The position numbers and the translations under genes are program-made. Of a DNA stretch of 20,299 nt, positions 1 to 8,300 are shown piece by piece. Origin of the DNA: a virus; IMG/VR virus record IMGVR_UViG_3300048013_000081, positions 1-20,299 of that record; one strand, 5' to 3'. Every line of letters begins with the position of its first letter. Positions within the stretch are counted from its first letter, which is position 1. The notes under the pieces are model-generated. The model had not been told where the DNA came from, did no database searches, and saw nothing but the letters and a program-made list of their open reading frames with translations.

Positions 1-1731
1 TAATTCATTTAAAAGATCAAAACTAACATTTTCTTCACCGCCGTTTTCTTGTATTTTATTTTCTATTTCTTCAAGATTTTTTTCTTCTTCAGATAAATTT
101 TGAAGTTCTTCAAATACTATTTTTTTTCTATCACCACTTAAATTTCTTAATTTATTAGAGTTAATATAAGCTTTAACTACATCAAGTTCTTTATAAAAAG
201 ATTCATCTTTTTTATTTAATTCTTCTAAAAGTGAATCTCTTGTTTGCTCATCAATTTCGCCTTGCCCAAATCTTTCGTATATACTATTTTTTTCTTGTTC
301 ATATTGTTTTTCAAATTCTTGAGCTAATCCATTTGAAATTGTTTGTGCTGATTCAGGATCCATTGAAGCAATTTGTTCCATTATTTCTCTTTTACCTGTT
401 TTAAACACTTTACCACCAAATGATATAGGCCCTGGAACAATAAAAGATTGTGCAGCTACTTCATAAAATTCTTTTCTATTATTATAAATAAAATCTGTAT
501 AGTCTTTTACTTTTTCAAAAGTACCAGGGTTTACAGCTTCTTCAACCCCAGTTAATCCAACAAAAGATTGTCCAGTTTCTGTTACTGTTTCTACAGCACC
601 AGGCAAAGCTATTGTTTTACCAGTGCCTACTGCTACGCTTTTTAAAGTTTTTAAAACATCACCCCTTACCGCATTTCTAACAAAGCTTTTAGGTATTAAT
701 TTTGCACCTCCTAATGTAACAAAATTTGAAATTAATTCAAGTCCAGCGGACTTACCTCCTATTGACATTGCTTTATCTATATCCGCCTCCCCTAAGTTAA
801 CAATATCTACCATAGCTTGGGCTTGAACCTCATTAGGCAATTCATAAAATTCATCCATAGAAATACCTAATTTTCTAGCAGCTTTACGAGAAGCTATATC
901 TATAGCTGCTTGGCCAGATTCTTGTACAAATGTAGATCCACTACCTGTAAATATTGAAACAAGCATTTGAGGAATTTGATCACCTAATATTTTAGGAATA
1001 GCATTTTCTTCCATTAATTGACTAAAAGACTTAATTGAATTATCATCATTAAATACTTCAATTGCTCCTACCTCAGCAATTTTATCTTGATATTCTTTAC
1101 TTTTAATAAGAGTTTCTAAAAGATTATTTTGATTTGAAATTAGTTCTTTTTCAATATCTTGTAATCTTTGTCCTTTAGTAGTTGTTTTTTCGCCTATTCT
1201 TACACCCGTTCTTGGAGACATAGTACCACCAAAAGATACTAAAATATCATTTGGTAAGCCATCGTTTAAAAGCCTTTGTTTTTCTTCTTGTAGTTCTTTT
1301 TGTTTTGCAGCACCACCTTGATATTTAAGATCAGTAACAGCTTTAGGTAATGTATTAGCAAAAGTATTAATAACTCTTTCAGCCATAGTGTTTTTATCCA
1401 CTTCAATGTCTCCAAAAAAAGTATCATAAAATGTTCTTTTTTCTTTCTTTGGTACTCTTTTAATGTCTGACTGCCTAGTTTGAGATCTTACACTAGTTCT
1501 TGGTGATTCCGAAGAACCATTTGCCGGCTGCGAAACCAAATCTTGTAAACTTAGTTCCCCCGCTGCAGGTGCAGCCGTCTCCACAGCAGGGTTTTGAAAA
1601 TCCTGATTAGCATCAATTAATTCTTGTTTTTTAATTAAAGCTCGTCTTTCAAGTTCTTCTTGTTCTACTCCTTCTTGTTCAAGAGCTTTTATAAAGTTTA
1701 TTAACTCTAATTCTTGTTCTGGTGTTAGCAT
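1..1731 (-). CDS. Very large internal virion protein, N-terminal 577 residues (3' end outside window)
   Basis: The frame opens with ATG at 1731 and stays open to base 1, giving exactly 577 codons with no stop, so the C-terminus lies beyond the left edge. The start lies two bases after the TAG of the 575-residue gene. Residues 1-50 are Glu/Gln-rich helix. Residues 50-100 are a Pro/Ser/Arg-rich linker. Residues 115-330 look helical. Residues 245-440 alternate Gly/Ala-rich and hydrophobic stretches with two similar motifs, FVQESGQAA (268-276) and VETVTETGQSFVG (380-392). Residues 440-577 return to charged coiled-coil-like helix. Its place as last of four genes after the tail nozzle matches T7 gp16, the large ejection protein that helps bring DNA across the envelope. 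No lytic transglycosylase motif is seen in this part. A polyvalent multi-domain virion protein is the alternative. The coding frame is certain; the role is inferred from position and character. Confidence 0.75.
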   Translation of the reverse strand, partial: MLTPEQELELINFIKALEQEGVEQEELERRALIKKQELIDANQDFQNPAVETAAPAAGELSLQDLVSQPANGSSESPRTSVRSQTRQSDIKRVPKKEKRTFYDTFFGDIEVDKNTMAERVINTFANTLPKAVTDLKYQGGAAKQKELQEEKQRLLNDGLPNDILVSFGGTMSPRTGVRIGEKTTTKGQRLQDIEKELISNQNNLLETLIKSKEYQDKIAEVGAIEVFNDDNSIKSFSQLMEENAIPKILGDQIPQMLVSIFTGSGSTFVQESGQAAIDIASRKAARKLGISMDEFYELPNEVQAQAMVDIVNLGEADIDKAMSIGGKSAGLELISNFVTLGGAKLIPKSFVRNAVRGDVLKTLKSVAVGTGKTIALPGAVETVTETGQSFVGLTGVEEAVNPGTFEKVKDYTDFIYNNRKEFYEVAAQSFIVPGPISFGGKVFKTGKREIMEQIASMDPESAQTISNGLAQEFEKQYEQEKNSIYERFGQGEIDEQTRDSLLEELNKKDESFYKELDVVKAYINSNKLRNLSGDRKKIVFEELQNLSEEEKNLEEIENKIQENGGEENVSFDLLNEL

Positions 1732-1733
1732 AA

Positions 1734-3461
1734 CTATTCTTTAAATAAATTTGGGTATTTTTGCTTATATCTTTCTAAACCTTTTTTCATTTCTTCATCT
1801 TTAAAATATTCTTCTTCAGTAAGACCTACTCCAGGCCCTTGTCGTGATTCAATAAGATCGTTTGTATTCGGTTTAGTTCTGGGCAACCATTCCATAGGAT
1901 TTAATCCATTAGCCATACCAATTTTTTCCCATTGTGTATTTAAATCATCATCTAAATATACAACAACATCTTCTTGTGGTCTTTGTCTAGCTGTTAGTTT
2001 ATGATTAGTAACTCTAAACCCTATTGGCTGGCTTTGAATAGCTATAGCTTCTTGAATTAATTTTTGTTTTTTAGTTTCATCTTTTTCTGCAGCAATTTGA
2101 TCAAGTGTTGCTTGTGATACTTTACCCATTACAGGTATAGGATTATGAAACCCTTTTTTCATTAAGCTATTTTGTAATTCTCTAGAATATTCATTTCTAT
2201 ATTCTTTTTTATACTGATCTAAAGGCATAATATTGCCAATGACTGTTCCGTCTTTACCTTGTTTTTCTATAGCTCTTCCTTGATAACTTCCTGATAAAAC
2301 ATCAGCACCATCTTGGTTTTTATAAGTCATATTGCCAAGATTTCTTTGTATATCTTTTACATCAGCAATGTTAGCGTATTGATCTTGTGTTTCTAAATAA
2401 TATCTTCCTTTTGCTTGATCATATCTTTGCACCGCATCAGAATTTATACCATACAAGCCTTGAGCTCTATCTGTCCAATTATTTCGAACTTGCCTATCTA
2501 ATTCAGTCCTAACACCATCTGCTTTTTCTTCATTAGATAAAGTATTAGGATCTAGCATAGTTTGAGCCATTTTTAAAGTATCTTCTTTTGTTGCACCAAA
2601 ATGATCCATCATTAAAGCTCTTTTTTGCCTTAAAATTTTTTCATCTTCCGCACCGTTAGCGGCTAATACAGTATCTAAACTATCTAAAGCTATATCTTTT
2701 GCTGACAAGCCAGGTCTTCCATCTTCACCTGTTGCCGCTTGATCAAAGCTTAAAATATTACCACTATTGCCTTTTTGCACTCCCATTGCTCCACTTATAA
2801 TTGTATCAACATCTTCTTTTTTTAATAGCTTGTCATTAAGTCTAGAAAATTCAGATGCAGCAATTCTGTATTCTTTACCTTCTGGATGTTGCTCAGATGG
2901 AGGCGTTTTTGAAACCCATTCAAGTTGTCCATTTACTGTTTCAAATTTTCCATTTGGTGCTCCTCTTTCAAAATCAGCAGCCATCATCAATGCATCATCA
3001 CTAGTAAAACTAGATAATTCTCCATCTGCTAAAAGCTTATTAGCGTTTGTAGAAAATAATTTTACTCCATTTTGTATATTACCTAGATGCTTAACTTGGC
3101 TCCTTAATTTAGACATCTCATTAGCATAAGTATCATAATTTCCAGTCCTTTTTAATTCAGAAGTTAAAAAAGCACCATAATCAGCCATACTTCTTCCAGC
3201 TTGATTCATTACGCTATCAACTCCTTGTGCGCCAGTTATTCCAGTTAGGTTTAAGTCGTCCATGTCATCTTGCAAGGCTTGACTAATTTTAACTTGATAT
3301 AACCCTTGTCTAAGCTTAGACTCATTACGCTTTCTAGCCTCTTCTTGCATTTTTCTTTGCTCTTCAAAAGCAGAGTCAATTGCAGCACCAACCATTTGTT
3401 GGCTTTTCATACCACCGCCGGCATATTGAAAAGCGTCTTTATATTTGCTATACGTATCCAT
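1734..3461 (-). CDS. Probable internal virion (ejection) protein, 575 aa
   Basis: I do not recognise a domain. The protein is soluble, with no signal peptide or clear membrane segment, and appears mostly helical. The N-terminus (about 1-60) has the Gly/Met patch YAGGGMKSQQM followed by a strongly charged helix rich in Glu, Arg, Lys and Gln. The middle (about 150-330) has Asp/Ala-rich helices. The C-terminal 90 residues are Pro- and charge-rich and end in KQKYPNLFKE. It follows the Ala/Gln-rich 401-residue gene by 18 bases and stops (TAG) two bases before the next, very large gene. In T7-like podoviruses this slot holds gp15, the middle member of the ejected core; T7 gp15 is longer (747 aa). 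The start ATG at 3461 has no Shine-Dalgarno and follows an A/T-rich leader. Role inferred from order only. Confidence 0.6.
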   Translation of the reverse strand: MDTYSKYKDAFQYAGGGMKSQQMVGAAIDSAFEEQRKMQEEARKRNESKLRQGLYQVKISQALQDDMDDLNLTGITGAQGVDSVMNQAGRSMADYGAFLTSELKRTGNYDTYANEMSKLRSQVKHLGNIQNGVKLFSTNANKLLADGELSSFTSDDALMMAADFERGAPNGKFETVNGQLEWVSKTPPSEQHPEGKEYRIAASEFSRLNDKLLKKEDVDTIISGAMGVQKGNSGNILSFDQAATGEDGRPGLSAKDIALDSLDTVLAANGAEDEKILRQKRALMMDHFGATKEDTLKMAQTMLDPNTLSNEEKADGVRTELDRQVRNNWTDRAQGLYGINSDAVQRYDQAKGRYYLETQDQYANIADVKDIQRNLGNMTYKNQDGADVLSGSYQGRAIEKQGKDGTVIGNIMPLDQYKKEYRNEYSRELQNSLMKKGFHNPIPVMGKVSQATLDQIAAEKDETKKQKLIQEAIAIQSQPIGFRVTNHKLTARQRPQEDVVVYLDDDLNTQWEKIGMANGLNPMEWLPRTKPNTNDLIESRQGPGVGLTEEEYFKDEEMKKGLERYKQKYPNLFKE

Positions 3462-3479
3462 ACTAAATTAGTTAAATTA

Positions 3480-4685
3480 TTAATTAGAAGCTTGAAGTGC
3501 TCCGCCTAAATCAAAACCTCCGCCGCCGGCAAATCCACCAACAGCCGCACTTGCTACACCCGCAATGCCACCAATAAGATCAGATTTTGCCTGTGCTCTT
3601 GCGGCATCAGCGGCTTGTTTTCTAGCTAATGCTCTATCATTTTTTGCTTCTAAAACATCTAATTCTCTTTGTTGATTTTTAAATTCAAAGTTTCTTGTAG
3701 CCTGGTCTATAGCAAATTTTCTGTTGTTTAAATCAACTTGATATTGATTATTTGTTGTAGCCGCAAATCTTGCAGCATCGGTTTGTACATTTGCACTTTG
3801 TAAATCAAATCTAGCGCCAAGTTCAGCCATTCTTGTATCTTGTTGAGCATTAAATTGCTCTAGTCTATTTCCAGCCCCAAAAGCATCCCTACTAAATTGA
3901 TTTTGTGCCTGTGCGTCAAACATAGACATTCTGTTAAATTGACCAGCATTAAATTGTTCAGCTCTATTAAAAGCATCTGCACTAAATCTTTCTGCTTGAT
4001 TGGCTTGCCCTACATTAAATTGCTGTTGGCCTAAATCAAATTTTGAAGCTAAATTTTCTTGGCCTAGTTGAGATCTTTGTAATTCAGATTCTCCTTGCGC
4101 TCTTAATAATTCATTTCTTTTTACTTGTTGATCAATATCAGAAGCAATTTTTGCTTTAGATTTTGCGGCTTGCGCAGCTAAAGCAGTAGCACCACCAGCA
4201 CCTGTACCTGCTTGTGCAGCAAGATCTTGTGATGCAGCTAAAGCTTGGTCCGCTTCTTGTGCAGCCATTTCAGCACCAGCAGTTGAGACCTGAAGATTTC
4301 GCATAGTATTAGTTAAACCAGCGTCTGCACCTCGTTGAAGACCGCCTACATTTGTTTGCCCTGCGGTATAACCTCTTTGTTGTGCTTTTTGCATACTGCC
4401 AGCTGTTGTTATAGCATCTCGTTGCGTTGCTAATTTTGCAGGATCTTGTTGTAAGCCTGCTAATCTATTTTGTCCAGCTGTTAAAGCGGCTAAAGCAGCA
4501 GTTGTATCAACACCTTGTAATTGATCTTGAAATTCTGGTGCTTGCATTCCTTCATAAATATTATCATATCTAAAAGAATCAAAAGCACCTTGTGTTTTAT
4601 CAAGAGCCTGATTAGCTTGTTTTTGTTCGCGTCTTCTTGCTCTTCCTCCAAAAAGAGAGGCAACCCCTTTTACTATACTTCCCAT
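3480..4685 (-). CDS. Ala/Gln-rich internal virion protein, T7 gp14-like in character
   Basis: A 401-residue protein of strongly biased composition. Residues 1-14 are a short hydrophobic/Gly segment followed by a basic patch (RARRREQK, 15-22). Residues 60-210 are Ala/Gln-rich helix. Residues 210-340 hold spaced Phe residues in an Asn/Gln-rich repeat. Residues 340-366 are charged helix. Residues 369-397 are a Gly/Ala-rich hydrophobic tail (IGGIAGVASAAVGGFAGGGG) that could insert into or cross a membrane. An Ala/Gln-rich helical protein with hydrophobic glycine-rich ends, right after a GNAT-like gene and before two larger helical genes, is what T7 gp14 (the ejected protein that forms the outer-membrane channel) looks like. 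It starts at a TAATG overlap with the upstream stop, so coupled translation is likely. Sequence homology to gp14 is not demonstrated here. Confidence 0.6.
   Translation of the reverse strand: MGSIVKGVASLFGGRARRREQKQANQALDKTQGAFDSFRYDNIYEGMQAPEFQDQLQGVDTTAALAALTAGQNRLAGLQQDPAKLATQRDAITTAGSMQKAQQRGYTAGQTNVGGLQRGADAGLTNTMRNLQVSTAGAEMAAQEADQALAASQDLAAQAGTGAGGATALAAQAAKSKAKIASDIDQQVKRNELLRAQGESELQRSQLGQENLASKFDLGQQQFNVGQANQAERFSADAFNRAEQFNAGQFNRMSMFDAQAQNQFSRDAFGAGNRLEQFNAQQDTRMAELGARFDLQSANVQTDAARFAATTNNQYQVDLNNRKFAIDQATRNFEFKNQQRELDVLEAKNDRALARKQAADAARAQAKSDLIGGIAGVASAAVGGFAGGGGFDLGGALQASN
3666..4058 (-). repeat. Degenerate Phe/Asn/Gln protein repeat inside the 401-aa gene
   Basis: Residues about 210-340 of the 401-residue protein repeat a loose unit in which Phe recurs every 5-11 residues followed by Asn, Asp or Ala and Gln. 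Examples are KFDLGQQQFNVGQ, EQFNAGQFNRM, MFDAQAQNQF and EQFNAQQ, with Phe at 216, 223, 234, 239, 245, 250, 256, 264, 269, 278, 293, 307, 324, 333 and 335. At the DNA level this shows as recurring imperfect copies of attaaattg on the plus strand. The regular aromatic spacing suggests a long amphipathic helix or stacked helical array. Confidence 0.6.
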
Positions 4686-5122
4686 TAGTATTTTATTATT
4701 AATTCATAAGACGGAGTTTCATCTACATAATACTCAGCCTTTTTATATTTATCTAATAATACACCAGGTTTTGCCCATGCAAAAGAATATTTATATCCTA
4801 ATTCTTCAGCAAAATCTGTTGTAAAGTTTACTAAGAGTTGCAATGCATCACTTCTGTCTGTGTCTTTATACGTTTTATCGCTAATCACTACAGCTGGAAT
4901 TGCAGTCTTACTATTTGTCATCCATAGCCACATAGCTGCAATAGGGTCATCCCCTTTGCATACCATAAAGCCACCTAAACCTTCTCTTTTTTTTTCTTCA
5001 TCGCCTATTTGAAAAGCGCCTGGAAGAAAATCACGTGGTATAGCTTCTTGTTTATAAGCTTCCCACCATGAGGGCAAAAAATCCCAATCGGATTCTTGTA
5101 ATTTTCGTACTTGTAATTTCAT
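4685..5122 (-). CDS. GNAT-fold-like virion-associated protein at the T7 gp13 position
   Basis: The 145 residues follow the strand-helix pattern of GNAT acyltransferases. An N-terminal strand runs MKLQVRKL and leads into a helix with paired Trp (SWWEAY, 18-23). Two central strands follow (GGFMVCKGDDPIAAMWLWM, 50-68). A helix then runs DALQLLVNFTTDFAEELGYK (92-111). The end has the late GNAT feature LLDKYKKAEYYV (122-133), a Tyr-containing helix then strand. The acetyl-CoA loop (R/Q-x-x-G-x-G/A) is not intact: R90 is followed by S-D-A-L-Q. The protein may therefore be a structural rather than catalytic member. T7 gp13 has similar size and lies at the same place before gp14. It sits 5 bases after the 79-residue gene and overlaps the next gene at TAATG. 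The fold is moderately supported; the function is inferred. Confidence 0.6.
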   Translation of the reverse strand: MKLQVRKLQESDWDFLPSWWEAYKQEAIPRDFLPGAFQIGDEEKKREGLGGFMVCKGDDPIAAMWLWMTNSKTAIPAVVISDKTYKDTDRSDALQLLVNFTTDFAEELGYKYSFAWAKPGVLLDKYKKAEYYVDETPSYELIIKY

Positions 5123-5127
5123 ATAAT

Positions 5128-5367
5128 TTAATTTGATGAATTAACTGCTTCTGAATTAACAGCAAACAGTTCTTTTTTTGTTTGTGCATTTACTCCAGTA
5201 AGTTTAATTCTTACTTTCATAAAAACGCCTTTAACACCAGAAACAAGTTTGTTAGCATCGGCAACAACAGCACCACCAGTTACTTTATATGTATTTTGTT
5301 GTGATACTATTGGTGCAAAATATTTGCCTTCTTTTTCTTGAAATGGAAATGTTATTATTGTACTCAT
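5128..5367 (-). CDS. Small protein of unknown function between tail nozzle and GNAT-like gene
   Basis: A 79-residue protein I do not recognise. It is rich in beta-forming residues, with alternating hydrophobic and charged stretches (ITFPFQ at 5-10; GVFMKVRIKLTGV at 47-59), and it ends in Ser/Asn. It has no Cys and no membrane segment. Its ATG overlaps the stop of the 1468-residue tail gene as TAATG, so it is probably translated by coupling to that gene and made in related amounts. Such placement suits a small tail or virion component, but nothing in the sequence proves this. It is kept because it fills the space between two real genes in the operon frame pattern with proper start and stop. 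Confidence 0.6.
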   Translation of the reverse strand: MSTIITFPFQEKEGKYFAPIVSQQNTYKVTGGAVVADANKLVSGVKGVFMKVRIKLTGVNAQTKKELFAVNSEAVNSSN

Positions 5368-8300
5368 TATGCACTTTGTGTTATATTTATTGTATGTGAA
5401 CTTACACCTGTAACTCTTGAATTTTGTTTTGATATAACAACCGTACCTGTTCTAGAGCTTCCAGTTGTATTATCAGCTACATTAATTGTAAAAGGATAAT
5501 TACCACCATATATGGTAATATCATCTGGATCAATTAATAATACTCCGCTAGATGTAGGATTAATTGCTGTTCCTTGTGTTGTAGCTGCTGCTAAATATAT
5601 CCAATCTTTATCAGGCTCTACTCTTACAGCAATATTAGCTTTTTCACCGGCTACATCTCCTATAACTAAATTATTATTACCAGTTGCTGCAAATGTATGT
5701 GTTCCCGTAATAGTACCCATAGCCGCTGTTACTTCACCTGAACCTGTTATAGTAGCAGTAGCAGTCGTATTTTCATATATTTTAGGTAATACAATTGATG
5801 CTTGATAATAATCTTGTGTGTATGCGCTTGTAAAAGTTGTTATTTCTGTTATAGCAGTGTCTTCTGTATTATAAGCAACAGCATAAGAACTAGGTAACAT
5901 TACTTTTGTTGTGCCTGTAACATCTTTTCTAAGTGTTGCAGTACGTTGATTTTCAGAAACATATGGACTTATTGTATAAGCATTACCAACTGAGTTTCCT
6001 GAGGGTACTGTTAATGTACCTACAGAAGGAGTTGCCCAAGTTAAAGTATATAATGTAGTACCACTTCCTGAAAATGTCATGTTTTCATTAGTAGCAGCAG
6101 AAGGCATTGTAACCGGTACATTATAAGTTATTTGGTTTGTTTGCCTTGTATAAGGTAAAGGTGTTGTAATAATATTACCGCCCATACCACTATGACTACT
6201 ACAATAATAATACAATAGACTAGGTGTTGTGCTAGTAACAACTATTTGTGTTTGATTACTTGTTGTTGTAACACCTGTTGTATATTCGGTTCCGCCTCCA
6301 TGAGTACCATTTGGTGTAGTACTAAATCTCAAAGGATGCCCACTATTACTACTATCACTTTGATCAAATATATAAGTTTTACCTATAGTAAGTGCAATAT
6401 TATCTTGCCTTATACCGTCTAATGTATATTTATTGCCAGCACTATAAGCAACAACTTTAACAGGTATTGTTTCTGTTCCTGTTATAGCTCCTGTATTTAA
6501 AGAATTTAATGAACTTGTTCCTACAGCAATATTATAAGGATTTATAAAATGTGTATTTACAGGAGCAACTATTATATCTTGTGATGTTGCACCCGCTGCT
6601 AATTCAACAAGAGTTGGGGTTACCGCTGCATCTGAAACAGAATCACCTACACTTATACTAAGAAGTGCTACAGTAAATGCTAATGAAGCACCTGTACCAC
6701 CAACAGCTAATTCAATAGTTTGATTTGATGTGCCAACAGTATAGCTTATATTAAATACCAGCTTACCATCAACAATAGCAGTTGGGTTTGTTATGTTAAC
6801 AGTTTGAGAACCTGAATATGTTAAAGTAACATCTGACGCTACATTAAATTTAAAATCAGCATTTTTTGGTTCTACAAATACGGCCCATGTAATTGTTTCT
6901 CCTTGTTTAGCTCTCGCTACTCTTTCTCCTGTTATTAAAGTATTTGCGCCTACAGTTGTATTAGCTCTTAAAATTTGTAATGAAATATCAAAACAATTTG
7001 CATTAGTAGGTACTACACCAATATCTGATAAATCAGTTCTTAAAAAATCTAATTCCCAACCAGATGTTCCTTCATAACTTATATTATTAAATGTTTTAAC
7101 AAGTGAAGGCCCATCATTTAATATAGGCTCTATATAAGAATCAGCAGAAGCAGCACCATAAAAACTATTTCTATTTACATCTTCTGAGTTATGCTCATAT
7201 AATTTACCTGAATTAAATGTATAATATTTATTATTTAATGTTAAGCCACTTTCTTGTTTAAAAGATTTAAAACTTGTCCAACCTTTAGCATTTTCGTCAA
7301 ATGAAACAGTAAAATATCCATCTGACGCAGTAGCTATGTTAGTATCTGTTTCACTGTCGTAGCAATCTCCTATAATAGTTAAATTATATAACCCATGATA
7401 TTCATCATAAGAACCTATAACTTGTGTAGCGTGAGATAATGCATCTCTGAAAAAATCACTCATCCCGGAGTTTGATATATCTACAATTCCATTTTGTGAT
7501 AATCTTAATACTGAACCTCTATTTTTATCAGTAAAATATCTTGCATATCCATATGCCGCAAAAGATTCAGGATTTTTTGATATTCCAAAATCTCCAGCAT
7601 AAGGTGCTATAGTTCCTAAAAATTGTGTATTACTAGTTACAGGGACCGCACCACCTTCAGCAGAATATATAAAATCTTTATTTATAGGTGATCTAGACAA
7701 TTTATCTTCTTGGAAAACAACTATTTGAGTATCATCAGCATAAAGTTTTTGAACAGAGCCATCTTGAGGATCTAATGATATAGTTAATCCACCTTCTGCC
7801 TCATTAAATTGGTTTATATAATTAACATTAGTTCTTGAATTAAATAAACCACTTGAATGTATGAGAGTATTAAACCTTCTTTCTTCGGCAAAATTTTCTT
7901 TTACAACATAAGCTCTAACACCTACATCAAAAGCTTTTTCATTAAAACCAGCTCTTAACCTATTAATTTCTATATGTGTACCCGATGTAAAGTTTAATAA
8001 ATAACAATTAAAAAATCTAATATCAATAGTTGCCCCTGCATTATTTAAAACTGATATTAAACCACCTGTAGATGTTTCAAAGAAAATATCCAAATCTGAT
8101 TCTACTGGTTCTGTTTCATATACTGAAACACCAGATGTTATAGCAGATCCTGAGTCTGTAACAGTAGGTACATTAGCTGTACCTGCAGGGTTGTTAATTG
8201 ATTGTATTTTTGTTAAACTAGAAGTTGTTTGATTAACCCCATTTAATACTTTAGGATAAACAGAAACATTACAAGGAGATATTGAAGCACTTGTACTAGG

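Noticed and set aside
2767-3129. A plus-strand frame of 120 codons opposite the 575-residue gene
   Set aside because: Antisense shadow; Ser/Leu/Cys-rich product typical of the complement of AT-rich coding DNA, and no gene in the window uses this strand.
3666-4058. Possible CRISPR-like or intergenic tandem repeats
   Set aside because: The repeats are imperfect, in frame, and explained by a protein-level Phe/Gln/Asn repeat; no constant repeat with unique spacers.
4685-5122. Active acetyltransferase of a defence or modification system
   Set aside because: The acetyl-CoA loop is degenerate and the gene lies within a tightly packed virion-protein block, so a structural role is more likely.
5512-5805. 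A plus-strand hydrophobic frame of 97 codons opposite the tail nozzle C-terminus
   Set aside because: Hydrophobicity arises from the complement of Thr/Asn/Ala codons in Ig-like repeats; no leader or neighbours on the plus strand.
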